DNA of 64,000 nucleotides from Polytrichum commune (GCA_950295325.1 OX485808.1:2174501-2238500); one strand, 5' to 3'; numbered from the stretch's first letter, positions 1 to 11,799 are shown. Notes: generated by a model not told the origin, from the sequence alone. Made by a program: numbers and translations.

Positions 1-775
1 CCTTTCATTGTAGTTAGTTGTACAGGTTATACATCCGTAGGGGGTAGGTACACACACTGGAAGCTTTATCTACATGCCATGGCTGAGGAAAGGGCAAAAG
101 AGCTTGGTCCGCAAAGGTTGGAGGATGGTCCACACTAGCTTGTGCCGAAGCTTTGGAGCCATGAGCATCAAGAATTCACTTCCCTAAACAAGTCATCAAT
201 GTTAGCCTTGGTTGTTTGTATTCACAAGCAATTTTTTCTTTCTTGCTATCAAGATCATCCTCATATTGGAGGATGTGTTTAGGTCTGTGATTCACAATGG
301 TTAGGTCCCTATGAAGGAAGACATCTAGATGGAGCATACACCATTGTGGCTTGTAGTCTCTATAAGAAAAAAACTTCGTTTAGAATCCACATTAAGAGAA
401 AATGAGCCACCATGGGTGTTTGTTCTTCTGCGCTTTGGTTGTGTCATTGGAGCTTTCCCCAAGCCTTCACATTGATTCAAATCATCATCTTTACATTTCT
501 AGTAGTGAGTCGTTGATCATGAAGTTCATGTTGGACTTTGGCTCACCAAATTTCCCATAATAGTATGTTGCATAGAATATTCTAGGATGTGTTGTTATCG
601 ACAACAAATTTTGAGGTAAGTTCCCATTCAACCTTAATAACATGTGTAGGACCTCTAGGGTTCTCTATATTCATGAGGAAAATGCCATCATATGTTTACT
701 AGTGATTAGGGAGTCCCACTTGCCTTCTTAATGCACCAAGATGTCGTTCACCCATATGCAATCCTAAAATCCGTA
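1..775. other. No recognisable feature
   Basis: This stretch has no long open frame, no recognisable protein similarity and no inverted or direct repeat with the rest of the window that I could see. It is AT-rich and reads as decayed intergenic DNA. Confidence 0.5.
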
Positions 776-1136
776 CCATAACACCATAGCATTTTCACCA
801 CCTGCCGCACGAATATTTAATTTCTTTGAAAAAATAAGGTTTGCGTTCCAAAAATAGATTTTTTTGAAATTCGTCTTCTCATTTATTGGATTAAAAATCA
901 TTCGTGTTTAGGGTGGAAAAGATGTGCAGAAATTTCATCCTAATTGCGTTTTTCATCCATTTATGGCGGCCCAACTTGTTTAAACCTAAGTCATTACCCT
1001 AATCTTGATTTTCTGTCTTTTCGTTTTTATCACAGTATAATTTGAGAGTTATTCGTTTCTCTTTGCCTGTAATTTCTATTTTTGTACGTTTTTTTTTTGG
1101 GAATTATTTATGAACGAACCTGCTATGGTGTTACGG
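776..1136. mobile_element. MITE with TA target duplication (361 bp)
   Basis: The ends are inverted repeats: the left reads CCATAACACCATAGCA and the reverse complement of the right reads CCGTAACACCATAGCA. A TA dinucleotide lies immediately outside each end (774-775 and 1137-1138), which is the target duplication of Tc1/mariner-type and Stowaway-type elements. There is no coding capacity, so it is a non-autonomous element. The terminus does not match the classic Stowaway start CTCCCTCC, so the family assignment rests on size, TIR and TSD only. Confidence 0.6.
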
Positions 1137-1181
1137 TATTCAATTATCTTTAAGGTTGGAAGCTAGCATAGTTGGTGGACC

Positions 1182-1754
1182 CTGGTTCACGGGTAGATCA
1201 CTTAGTGCATTTTAAAAACGGCGTGCGGCATAATATAGAGAGGATTAAAATCATTTGAAATAAAAATTATAAAGGAATTCCAAATAATAAAGGGGCCATT
1301 AAATGTAGACAATCCCATTATAAATAAGTTAGATGGACATAAAACGTGGGCCATTATTTTTTTGTAAAATTAATATAGGGGCTGAAGATAAAGATCCTAG
1401 AAGGTATGTTTAGTATGTTTGCTATGGTCTCCTATGTGTTTTCTTCATAACTCTGTTTGCAATGGCATTACTGTTTGCACCCTTCTTTGTTTCCATGCTT
1501 TCCCTCAACACTTGTCAATTGCGTTAGGAAGTATATTAGCTTTTATTACTTAAAAGGAATATAGAGTACAAAAAATTGCAGTGACTTGGACAATATAAGT
1601 AATGGAAAGGTGCAAATAAATGGGCCATTTTTAAAATTTAAGTAATTATAGGGAGGCTTTAATTCAACCCTTGAAGGTAAATAGCCCCAAAACAAAAAAC
1701 CCCTAGCCGCACGTGGTGCACAAAAATGCCTTAGAGTAATCTACCCGTGCCCTG
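1182..1754. mobile_element. Inverted-repeat element with about 48-bp imperfect TIRs
   Basis: The left end (CTGGTTCACGGGTAGAT...) and the reverse complement of the right end (CAGGGCACGGGTAGAT...) stay alignable for about 48 bases, through a shared ACG/CGTGCGGC block. The CAGGG-like terminus recalls hAT elements, but I see no 8-bp target duplication at the flanks, so the superfamily is unproven. There is no open frame of note inside. Confidence 0.5.
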
Positions 1755-1999
1755 ATTGCTTAAGATGATGTTGCAAGGCTTCAATCAGGAGGCCCCCTCC
1801 TCTTGCCATGGCAAGCCAAAGCATCGAGCCTACCTCGTGAGGAAGTTAGGGATGCCAAAATTTTGCAAAAAGTACGTAGCCGCATTTTGTTGTATATTTG
1901 AAGATAGTGGCTTTGAGGTCGATGGCTAACTTTTTGCCATCACCATTCTACAAGGACGAAGCCCAAGTTGTTCCTAGCAGCCATGTGGGAACGTTTGCA

Positions 2000-3600
2000 A
2001 TCGGTCGGGTGCAGAGATTGAACATGTACATGGTTTTCCTCTCTTTAGTTGTTTGCACAATTCTAATGGGTTTGTAGACATCATTGATAGGGTTTCAGCT
2101 CTCCAAAGTTTAATTTTGTAGTTTGCCACTAGGAACAATAGCGAATGGGAGATAAAATGACTCGCTCTTTGTGCATGCCATATATTTGAACACCTTTGTG
2201 ATGTAGGTACCGGCCTCAACCATGACCCATTCTCCTCGTCTTATGTGTATGTTCATTTTCCAAAGTCCAGAAGATGCTTGCTAGGAACATTCCCCTGTGT
2301 GCAACATATTGCTCATGAGTGCTTCATTATAGCTCCTTTGTTGAGTGTCGAGCTCCAATTTTAGAGGACCAAAAACTCTCAATATTGGTTAATACTTTGC
2401 GGCACTAGCGCTTTAGAAGAGTTTGGGGCTCTGAAACCCCACCATTTGCCCTTGGGCAGTGGTTAAAAATATGTTGCCACAAAATGGTTGTTGTGCCTTC
2501 TTGCTCCAAGTGTTAGGAGCTATATTTTTAATGCATGTGCGTAGTTTTGTCCAGGCTTTGGCAGTCCCTTACCAAAGTATTGAGCCTTGCTTGACAAAAG
2601 CCTAGGCTGGCATGATCCAACTTTTAAACTGGTGCTAGTGGCCATTAGGTGTGAGTTGAGTCACTCGGTGATGTAGGAGAACCTTCCATGGCTCCCAAGT
2701 TGGGGCCAAGTCTCGCACCAACATCTTAGTGAGTAGTGCCATTGTTTGAATTATTGGGTCAAGGATCTTGACCCCTCCAAGTGAGAGTGAGAGGATAAAT
2801 GAGTCCCAATGCACATTTATCTTGCAACAATGACCAAATAATATTCCAAACAAATGCGCGAGCTCGTTTGAAGGTATCATCAATATAAGTATCACATGAG
2901 GGTAGATACCATATGAGGCTAGTACAACTTGGTTAGCCACCAACATACATCCCACAAGTGAGAGTTTTTTTATCAGCCTAGGAGATAATGTGTGGCTAGA
3001 TTTAACGAATCATCTTATCATCCTTAGCCTCTTAAAGGATGTTATACCAAAGAGGAAGCCCAAGTAACAAGTGACACTACCATGTTGGTGCCAATTAATG
3101 CCATCTAGTTGCGATCCCAGTTGCAAGGTTTTGCATAAATCTAGAAACCATACGGTTTGTGGATGTTAAGTTTTGCCCTTAATCTCGCACAATAGGAGAT
3201 TTATCATTTGTTTCATGTTGTGCATGTTTTTCAAATTCCCTTGCTTAAAAAAAGTTGTGCATCGGCAAAAAATTGATGGTTGGTGTTTGTCCCCATCAAG
3301 TAGTTTGAGCCCCTCCACTTCATGCCTTGGTGCATGCAGCATGGGTCCTAAGACATCAATAATGAAAAGCAAAATGTAGGGGGCAAGTGGGCATCCCTGC
3401 CTTGTCGAGCGCCAAAGTTAAAATGGATCTCCGTTAAGGATGAATACTACATAAGTTTTTTGTGTAGAGGGAGAATGTCACAAAATCCATAGCTCGTTGA
3501 ATCCCATTGTTTGCATTTTTCTGCGCATAAATATCCAACTAATACGATCATATTTTGAAGTCCAAAAGCAATAGAACAAGATCTTGATTCTTGTTTTTGG
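2000..3600 (-). pseudogene. Decayed LINE (non-LTR retrotransposon) reverse transcriptase
   Basis: Read on the minus strand, frames broken by stops and shifts give the reverse transcriptase landmarks in order. Near 3580-3530 is a QDLVLLLLDF motif. Near 3420-3380 is RQGCPLAPY, followed by a VLGPMLHAPRHEVEGLKLLDG stretch and a degenerate ADDT-like site (CRCTTFF) near 3260. After these comes the LINE segment MLVANQVVLAS (about 2950) and GGVKILDP...ALLTKMLVRDL...EPWK (about 2780-2680). A weak C-terminal tail continues to about 2000. LINEs copy RNA into a nicked target, and this copy cannot make an active enzyme. Broken frames between 3600 and 4200 on the same strand may be the upstream part, but no diagnostic motif is visible there. 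Confidence 0.8.
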
Positions 3601-4945
3601 GAGGAGTTGCACAACTAGCAACATGTCCTTGCCTATGTCTATCACAATATGCACGATCTTTGAGAAACAATCTCATAGTCTTATTGAATGGACCAAGCCA
3701 AATGAGGGATGTGGAAGGTTTCATTCATGAAGTTAGAATTGCTAGCACCACTAGGGGTCAAACAAAAGTGGAAGCGAATTTCTTTCATGGTATTGTGGCC
3801 ATCCTTAAACATGTTCCTCTCTGGTGGAAATGGAACGATGGCTAAGCCTTCTTGAGTTCCACCTCCAAACAATGGAAGGCTCTCCTCAAGAAGCATGGTC
3901 CGTCTTTCCCCTTGCCATTCTAGGGCCACTCACAAGTGGCAACCTCTCATATAGGGTAGCTACAAACTCAATCAAACTGAGGTTTGAAACACCACACATT
4001 TGGGGAAGGAATAGCCTCCATTTGGTCAATATGGCACAAAGCAGTGGCAACAAACAAGTGGAGAGCTTAACTAGTGTTGGGGGGAGATAGAGGCACTCAA
4101 GTGCATTGAAAAATGTCCTATGGCAAAAGCTTCCATCATCAATCCATTTGACTCCTCTTGGGGGGCCATGTGCACTCTTTGTTGGAGACATGGGCTTATG
4201 GTCTCATGGAACTGGAAGATTAAACCTAGCTGATGCTCTCGTTGAAACGAGGGTGGGGAGTTGGGTGGTAGGGTGAGGGGTGCCCTTGGATGGGGTCTTC
4301 TTTATGGTTCTATGGTTAGTCTTTACATGGTGGTGTGACAAGCTTGAGGGGTCTGCCTCCCCTCCAAATGGGGTTTGTCTTTCTATTCTTGAATCATCCT
4401 CGGTGTTGGCTATTTGGCCTTTTTTTAATAATATTAAATAAACAATGTTCCACTAGACTACTTGGGAGTCTATAATGTATGTTGTTATATTACACAAATG
4501 AAGGAAAAGATTGGATGGAGAAAATGTAATGCCAATGCGCCACTATAATTTGATTTGAGAGTTTGTTTGTCTTAATTAACTACTTTGTCAACTTGAGCGG
4601 AAGCCACGATCTAATGGGTCTATGTTAATGGCCATAAGTAGGATGGCAAATTACATTATTTATCCTCTCCTAAGCTTATCAATCGCATGAACACATGGTG
4701 CTTGTCATTTGAAACATGTGGTCAATCCAATTATTTGTGTAAATGCCAACTATTAGCATGGTCCTTGGTGGAGAATAACATAACGTTTTCACTACCAACG
4801 TATGAGTCCTCTGCAAGTCTATTATAGTGGTAGGTATGCAATTTCTTCAATGATGTGGGACAATCTTCCAATAACGCAGGACAATTGCACGGGACTTGTA
4901 TGCTTGTAGTGTTCATGCCAACATTAACATTCTCTTTATTGCAAA
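3601..4945. other. Possible 5' part of the LINE; otherwise featureless
   Basis: Minus-strand frames of 80-100 codons at 3681-3929 and 3886-4191 adjoin the LINE in the same direction and could be its decayed upstream coding region. They carry no diagnostic motif. From 4200 to 4945 nothing is recognisable. Confidence 0.35.
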
Positions 4946-5202
4946 ATCACTATATTCGTTAATTTGAGACTTTCTCTTGTCTCAAATTAATATATGGACC
5001 ACAACAACATGGTCTAATGTTTGGGTCGTCCTACCTAAACCATCTTGATATGACTTCTTAATTGGAATCTTGATACGAACACCTGCTTCAAAGTATTTGC
5101 ATCTTACAATATTCTCCAATATCTATGTGATTTTATCCATGTTCTTGTATTTGTAACTGTCTCAAAATGCCGAAAAAGTCCCAAATTAACGAATATAGTG
5201 AT
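4946..5202. mobile_element. Small MITE-like inverted repeat (257 bp)
   Basis: The two ends form a 28-bp inverted repeat with one mismatch, beginning ATCACTATATTCGTTAATTT. Just inside the left arm is a second small palindrome (TTTGAGAC ... GTCTCAAA) around 4964-4988. Both flanks are A-rich (CAAA-like) and no clean target duplication can be called, so the superfamily is open. Confidence 0.55.
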
Positions 5203-5689
5203 CAAAAAATTCAAAGCATTGTTCCTAAATGCATGTTGTCATAAGTCCATCCTATTCTTTAAGAATTGATTTTGTAAGCATATGGCGACTATTATGAACC
5301 AATTTAGCCTCAAGCATGGTCACAACCATTTAAATAACCGTTCAAGTGATACGCCACAACAACAAAGTTATTTAAATATAACACTACATTATCATCAATA
5401 TGAATTCTACTTATATGAAGTTCCACATCTTTATCCGCTTTTCAATCTCTGCTGCGTAAAGTTGATGTATGTCCCATTTTGTTACTAGCATCTAGATCTC
5501 TTTTGCTACAAACTTCCCCAATATTTATGTTACCTTCTCCAATCAAAAAACAAGTACACAAGGATGCCACAACATATGAAAGTAATGAATACCTAGTTTT
5601 TGGTTTTCAAAAGTAAATTTTGCCGCCAAATTCAAAGTTTGACATGACCTTAAAAGAAAAATCATGCATATCATGGGTTGAGACACCTA
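5203..5689. other. No recognisable feature
   Basis: An open frame of 68 codons at 5282-5488 shows no recognisable similarity and looks like chance. Nothing else was seen. Confidence 0.4.
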
Positions 5690-6375
5690 ACTTACTCCTA
5701 AACCTAGGGGTGGACTCTTCATTGGAAACCTAAAGGACGTGCACATGTCACTATGAAATTAAACCCCCTATATACGAGTAGTATACCTACTAAAGACATG
5801 CTAGAAAATGGACTCATGTATTTATACTTAGCTTTTCAATTTGAAGTGATTAATGCCTCTAGTTGATGTACAAATGTGTATATCGTGAATTTAACATGCT
5901 TGTATTAGTCATAAATTCATTTTCACTTTCCAATGAGAAAGTCATCAAACATTTTTTCATCCATAGCATGTAACTCAACGATTGTAACAAACAAACAAAG
6001 ACAAAAGCGCAATAAGTTAATCACAATCTGGAGAGAAAAACTTAAGGAAGCCCATGAGCGCTCCAAGAGCCTCGAGTTTGTAAAAACCTAGAACCCAAAT
6101 GCAAACCCTAACAAGAACATACATGGTAAGTCATGAAGGACTATGACCATATGACAACAATTGATGAAAACGCGAATTGGATGAAACTAACACATGCATT
6201 ATCAAAAAAATCTCTAAACCCTAGGAACCCCTCTTATACATCTTCAAGAAACATACTAGCCTTTCTAGATGTACACACTTAAGAAAAACAAACACCTATC
6301 CCTTATGTATACTATGTACACTGATGCCTCAACTGATACCCCTTCTTACACCCAGGTTAGTTCGTACGTGGTTTG
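5690..6375 (-). repeat. Dispersed repeat, copy 1, with TATA-like box
   Basis: The reverse complement of this segment aligns along its length with 35268-35830. Shared blocks include GTTAGGGTTTGCATTTGGG, CTTGGAGCGCTCAT, GTACATAGTATACA and CCAATGAAGAGTCCA. Both copies keep an AGTATAAATA box followed by ATGAGTCCATTTTCTA. A promoter-like box in a 0.6-0.7-kb dispersed sequence without coding capacity suggests a solo LTR or a mobilised promoter fragment, but I could not define exact ends or a target duplication. Confidence 0.6.
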
Positions 6376-6398
6376 AAGAGTCCGCTCCCCCGGGCTCA

Positions 6399-6500
6399 TA
6401 GGCATTCTAATGACAAAGATTTGGGTAATATTATGGGATGGGACACCTACTCGTAGGCATTTTAATGACGAAGATTTGGGCGATATTTTGGGTTGGGCTC
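6399..6500. repeat. Two-unit tandem repeat of about 54 bp
   Basis: The block beginning TAGGCATTCTAATGACAAAG at about 6399 recurs as TAGGCATTTTAATGACGAAG at about 6453, each followed by ATTTGGGYRATATT. There are two imperfect copies in direct orientation. Confidence 0.6.
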
Positions 6501-6574
6501 AACATGAGTACATGGGAAGGGGGGGATCCAACACGGGAGTTACATATGGGTTGAAACCCCAATTTGGGTCATGA

Positions 6575-6886
6575 TTGAGGGTTTCGATGACCATATCCAA
6601 CAAGTGGAGTGCCATAATGTTGACCACATTCCAAGGGCTTGTCTCAAGTTGCCACCCTTGGCATGGAGTAATGGCTCACGCCGAGTACAAGAGAAACCAA
6701 TCAAGTCCGATTGCGTTGTGTGCCTCCGGGTTAGGAGGTGTACTTGGATTGCATTTCCACAAAGGCCCAAATTCCATCATTGTAGACAACGGGCTCATGC
6801 CGGTGACGTATACCACGTCTACTAAGCCATCTAGCACTATGGGAACCATCTACGGTTCTTTGTTTCAAATGACTTCATTTAGAGGT
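6575..6886 (+). other. Unrecognised open frame (104 codons), possibly a gene fragment
   Basis: A plus-strand frame of 104 codons includes the segment SGLGGVLGLHFHKGPNSIIV, which reads like real protein rather than low complexity. About 130 bases downstream, at 7000-7003, a T-rich stretch ending in TGTAG could be a splice acceptor. I do not recognise the family. The frame has no second copy in this window. It could be a fragment of a host gene, a captured exon or chance. Confidence 0.25.
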
Positions 6887-7204
6887 TGATATAAATATTT
6901 GTTTATTTCTTCTTATTTGAAGTTCTTTTGCTGCATTCTTATTTCCCACCAACATGTGGTATTATTGGGAATAATTCTTACTATCTATTTGTTTACATGT
7001 AGGTATGAGCACAAAGCTTGGTTTGATAGGTCGTGTGGTGGTTTCACCAATCATCCTAACGAGGGTTTCTATTCAACCATCTATGATTAAGGAGAACGAT
7101 CCATGATAGATGGTTTTCATAGTTGGATGTAGAAAGATTGTAAAAAAAACAAAATCCCGAGAAGTGCACCTTTCATTAAAAACCAAGAACCACTTGCATT
7201 TGCA

Positions 7205-7775
7205 ACATGTTCTAAAAATCCTTAAGGTAAATGAGTCTAATTCAGTTAACTTCCTTAAGTAGACACCTATTTTTGGTTCCTAATCGGTGATACAATTGTT
7301 GTAATTCGGTGGGTGAGTAATACATGGTGATTTAGCCGCCGCCTTGATGATGTTCGGGTTAGTCACCTTCGCAAAAGTCAAACTACACCCACCGTCATTC
7401 ATAATGAGAAATGCTATCCACCGAGCTATGACACGATTGATTTTTGTGCCCGCAGTGGGAGAATTAGGAGGCAGCAACTTGGGCAAATTAGCATGTGGCT
7501 ATGAAGTGCCAACTAACTTGTATTGTGGGTGTTCTATAATGAAAGCTAATTTGGCAACATTTTATCTTACATGTGGCCACTTTTGGGAAGTAGAAAAACT
7601 TTGATTAAGAAGCCTACATGAATACCTTCCTCAACTCCAATTTCAGTGATTTCAAATTTTGTGGTCTTGATTCATAACTGCTAATCTCCTGAAGCTTATA
7701 ATGCTTGAATCCATCGTTTCAATGATTCCACAGAGGTTGGAGGTGTCCACATTGGCCTCATCGGTCGTATATACA
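7205..7775 (-). repeat. Coding-like dispersed repeat, copy 1
   Basis: On the minus strand this aligns with 55733-56304 plus 56668-56775. The best stretch translates as INRVIARWIAFLIMNDGGC...VTNPNIIKAAAKSPC, whose counterpart in the other copy is IKHVIA..INLLIMEDDGC...VTNPNIIKVVAESPC. A second conserved block is LAVMNQDHK against LAIVNQDLK. The similarity persists at protein level through substitutions, which suggests a once-coding element. Stops and an internal deletion relative to copy 2 make this copy dead. I do not recognise the protein family. Confidence 0.55.
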
Positions 7776-8862
7776 AGGTTTTTTTTCGTAAAATCAAGCA
7801 ATACACGTACAATTGAAGACAAAAATCCAACTGATAATATGTATACAAAAAAATTTACATTCATATATAGTCATTGACATAAGCATATAAATATACTGTA
7901 TAATGCAAAACCCTAGCATTCATCAATATAGCGTTGAAGATTTTTCACCCCCTGGATGTAACTCATAAGCATCAAAGTGTACAATATATGTCATAAAAGC
8001 TAATGCAAATATTGTTTCTAAATCTTTCGTGAAATGAACAGTAAGATCGTAAGCCCACTAGTTGTTGGTTCCAACGTAAGTCAACCTCCGTGTTTGATGT
8101 ATGATCCATCAAGTCAATTGGATCCCTATACTCCACCCAACAATTACTAAATTTTACTATGCATCTTATAAACCCTCCAACAAATTAAACCTTAATTGGA
8201 GTTTTTTTTTGCATCATTTTCTTTTCACAAATCTAGCTTCATGTGTGTTCCCATCTTGACTTTCCTTGCATGCATCTCGTAGTTGTGACAACAATCAAAA
8301 CTCAAAGTAATTTTGACAAAAGAAAGCTACTTGACCCCTTTTATTCCACTTGTTAACTAAGTCTATATCATGCATGCTTTAATGATAGCCACAAATTTTC
8401 GGAGACAAGACAAGCTATCTGCTCTCTATTAAAAGCCAGGATTTTAATTGATGGAATAATTTATCTTTAAACACCTACTGCTACTTCCGTAATCAAATGC
8501 ACAAAATCACTTAATTATGAGATGAGCACCCAAAAGGAGGTAGAGGCATTATGAGACACACAAAAGGAATGAAGGAGGAGTTTGTAGTTCACTATAACTT
8601 TTCGTAAATAGAAATGTCAACTTTCATGTAACATGTTTCTCATTTGGTCATGGTAATATGATCATGTAAATATTATTTTATCATCAAATATTATTTGATG
8701 TTTGCCATGATCGTCAACTTGGATCTTGGAGTTACGATCTTTCTTGTATCCAAGAATGCAATAGGAGACTTTAGCAACACTTTGTGGAATCTTGTGAGCT
8801 CCCTTGTTCTTGCTATGATTTTTCAAAGTCAAAGTGCAGAAACCATAAGACAACCAAGTTCT
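7776..8862. other. No recognisable feature
   Basis: AT-rich sequence without credible open frames or repeats shared with the rest of the window. Confidence 0.4.
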
Positions 8863-9268
8863 CCCCCCCCCCCCCTTCCTATTATGTTGGTTGTTAGACC
8901 TAGTATGGATAGTAAACTTTGAGCACGTAGTCCAATCTCTTTTTAAACATTTGTCTTTTTGGTGTTAGTTCTTAGATCCACACCTAATCACACACCACTC
9001 AAACAAAGGTGATCGATTAAGAGAAATAACTAAATTAGACACGTTTACCTTAGATGTTGAAATGCTCAATTTGTTCATAAAGGTAGACATGTCTAATTTG
9101 GTTAATTATCTCAATCGGACACATGTATTTGAGTGGTATGTGGGTAGGTGAGGCTCCAAGAACGGATATCAAGAAGACATATGTTTGAAAGAGATTGGAT
9201 TGTGTGCTAAAAATATGATAAACATTCTAGGCTCAATAATCAACATATGAAGGGGAGGGGGGGGGGGG
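8863..9268. mobile_element. Long-TIR element bounded by C/G homopolymers
   Basis: A left arm (about 8863-9035) and an inverted right arm (about 9110-9268) can be aligned over roughly 150 bases. Shared blocks include CCAATCTCTTTYAAAC and AYACCACTCAAA. The arms begin with a 13-C run (8863-8875) and end with a 12-G run (9257-9268), so the homopolymer is part of the inverted repeat. Related arms occur at 31311-31500, 32130-32299, 44505-44560, about 52760-52850, 53720-53850 and 59850-59955. It is non-coding. Confidence 0.6.
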
Positions 9269-9372
9269 TGCTATATGACCATTTACTCTTCACTTAGATA
9301 ATGAACAAGATACTCATACGGGCTCCAGAAATAACGAGGAAAGTGGCTACGGCCTCGAATTGGATATGCTAA

Positions 9373-9704
9373 GGGCCACTCCACACACGAGACTGAAGGC
9401 ATGTGACCATTACATTCTAAGATCTCTCGTTGGTTGAAAAGGCCGAGACCGTCCAAGTTCACTTCCCCGCTAGAAGGTGAATGCCTAAGAGTCTGAAAAG
9501 TCTACGTGGATTCCTACATGACCAATTAAAGATAACGTTTCATGGTATGCCGGAATTCGTGTCAAACCCACTTCCAAAAAAACAAACCCAACGCAAACCC
9601 TAACAAACCTTGTCAATTAAAACAACAAATACAACCTTTGAACGAGGGTCAAGGGCCCTCACAATTACACGGTCACGACCCTTGTCTCGTGTGAGAAGTG
9701 GCCC
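9373..9704 (+). mobile_element. Tourist-like (PIF/Harbinger) MITE, TAA target duplication
   Basis: The left end reads GGGCCACTCCACACACGAG, and the right end is its near-exact inverse, CTCGTGTGAGAAGTGGCCC. TAA lies on both sides (9370-9372 and 9705-9707), the three-base target duplication of PIF/Harbinger elements. At 332 bp it is shorter than the 490-bp members at 38617 and 53061 through an internal deletion, but it retains the subterminal block GTCCAAGTTCACTTC. It has no coding capacity and depends on a transposase supplied elsewhere. Confidence 0.85.
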
Positions 9705-10684
9705 TAATCGCACGTTTCAAAGCCTAGGAGGGTGAGTGGGCTAATCTAATCTAATCGGGAAAAGGTAACCATCCGAGCCTCCCTAGGCATCCTCCTCTTC
9801 CTTGCATACATATATATATAAAAAGTGAAGGTGTGCTGATCCTCCAATATCCAACAGTAGCAAGTAAGCAGTGTCCAGGCGGCCATGCTATAAGTGGGTA
9901 CATGATTCCATGCCACCCTAAAAAGGTGTTTGCCTAAAGTACACTCCAACACATGGCGATTGAATATTTTATAGTTCTCATGACGATTCTAAAACATTCC
10001 CCCTTCTCGAGGGCCGCGGCTCGAATGTGGGTCCGGTCCGGGTCCGATGTACGAGGTCCTTGGGGGGGGGGGGGGTGATTTGGGGGGTAAGTTATAAAGA
10101 AGCGGTGGTGGGCGATTACTAATAAACGCGGGGGAAGGGGGGGGGGGGGTGGGTGTGTGTTAGGGTTGAGTTTAGGGTTCCGTACTCTCCGGGCCACTAA
10201 TTACTACTACTACATACCACGATTTGGATTTGATATCATCCGTCCATGCCGGTGGGCTCCGTAATCTTCTCCCGAGGTCCGATTTGGGGGTGGGTTTTGG
10301 GGGAATAACTACCCTTTTTGTTCCCAACTCCACCATGCATGTGGTCTTCCTTACCCGGCCCCCTCGTTCCCTTCCCCCGAGGGAGGGAGGAGATCAAATT
10401 TAATCTACTCGGGGAGCCTTCAATGCATTTAGCAGTTATTCCTACCTACACACCACATTCAAGTTACTAATGGGACATGCTCAACACTATTTTATTTTTA
10501 TTCATATTAGTATTATTATTATCATCACAAAACATGGTCAAGTTGTGCTTTTAAAGAAATGATTGATTAGTATGTAGCAATTGCTACCGCAAGACATCTG
10601 CTTGTATGGATGCATGATGTGGGATGTATCATAAATATATGTGTAGCCGCAAACCATGCATCCATTGGGACCAAGGAACGGGGT
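9705..10684. other. Spacer with long G runs, no gene
   Basis: Contains a 14-G run (10062-10075) and a 13-G run (10137-10149) within a more GC-rich patch (about 10000-10400) that includes TTAGGGTTGAGTTTAGGG. A minus-strand proline-rich frame here is only the translation of the homopolymers. No gene is supported. Confidence 0.45.
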
Positions 10685-11799
10685 GAACCGGTTGAGGTTG
10701 AGAAATAACCGGTTGAAGTTCAAGACTCCCAAGAAAATTACCAAATATCGTCTTAGAAGAATCTATGGAATATAGTGTATCTCAAATCAATAAAGGGAAG
10801 GAAAAAAAAAACCGAAAGATCGCAACGTGTGAGCAGTTGGACTTGGAATCACTTAGATTTTGACCGATGATGCCCCAAATCCTCCCCGGACAACTGTTTG
10901 GGACGTATACGGCCTAATGGGGGGATTGAAGGAATCTTACACCCTTTTTGCTTGTGTTGGTGGGATGGAGATTAGCATGCACCAAGTGGCACTACTAGAA
11001 CTTACAACACACGGTCCCCTCGACCCAACACGGCCATATATAACAACCTCCAAATCGACGTGTGCAAATCTACGAGGGGTGTAGATTGTGGCATGTCAAT
11101 TTAAGAAAGCCGGTGTTGTCTGGACCATGTGTCTCATCAGCGACGAGTGTGGACACGTGGGTTGGATATGATCATGTGCCAGCGAGATGCCACACAAAGT
11201 AATAAGAATGTCTTGATGAGGTGTGATATTAGCTGACCAGTCTGATTGCCGGGATGCAATGAATAAAAACATATAGCCCACTTGCTTGTGCTCCCAAACT
11301 TATAAAAGAAATAAGTGTATTTTGTCCTCTAGCCTGCACTGGTATGCCAATTACCTGATCGTAGGCCCCATTTCCACTCCCCCCAACACAAAAAGGTTGC
11401 TATTGTCAACATCCAGAAGTTCTACCGCCGTCCTGTGGCTTATGCAATTTGAGAGACTTTTTGGGGAAGATCGATGGGCAACACATGAATCATGTTGCCT
11501 ACATTTCATGTATTCGTCGACTCGACCCTGACCTAATCATACATTGATGCATTACAAATTCTCATGAAAAGAAAAGAAAAGAAAAAAAGTGTGCTACTTC
11601 ACTCAGAATCCATTACTACATCAATCTGATCAATGGATCAAAATCCTCGTGTTCCTAGGTCTGACCGGTTACATGTTGTGATCTTTCGGTTTTTCTTCCA
11701 CTAATGGGAGGCATGTTCTATAGATTCCGCTAACATGGTCGATAGTTTCCCTGAAGTCTTGAACTTCAACCGGTTATTATCAAAACTCAACTGGTTCAT
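10685..11799. repeat. 1.1-kb inverted repeat, arms about 175-190 bp
   Basis: The left arm (10685-10872) and right arm (11624-11799) are inverted copies. They share ACCGGTTGAAGTTCAAGACT, GAAAAACCGAAAGATC and GGATTTTGA-like blocks. A third, single arm lies at 27028-27200. The outer flanks do not match, so the element ends where the arms end or the termini have decayed. There is no coding capacity between the arms (about 750 bp). It may be a foldback or Mutator-like relic, but no target duplication is visible. Confidence 0.55.

Noticed and set aside
9934-10197. Proline-rich minus-strand frame of 87 codons
   Set aside because: Generated by two long G runs; low complexity.
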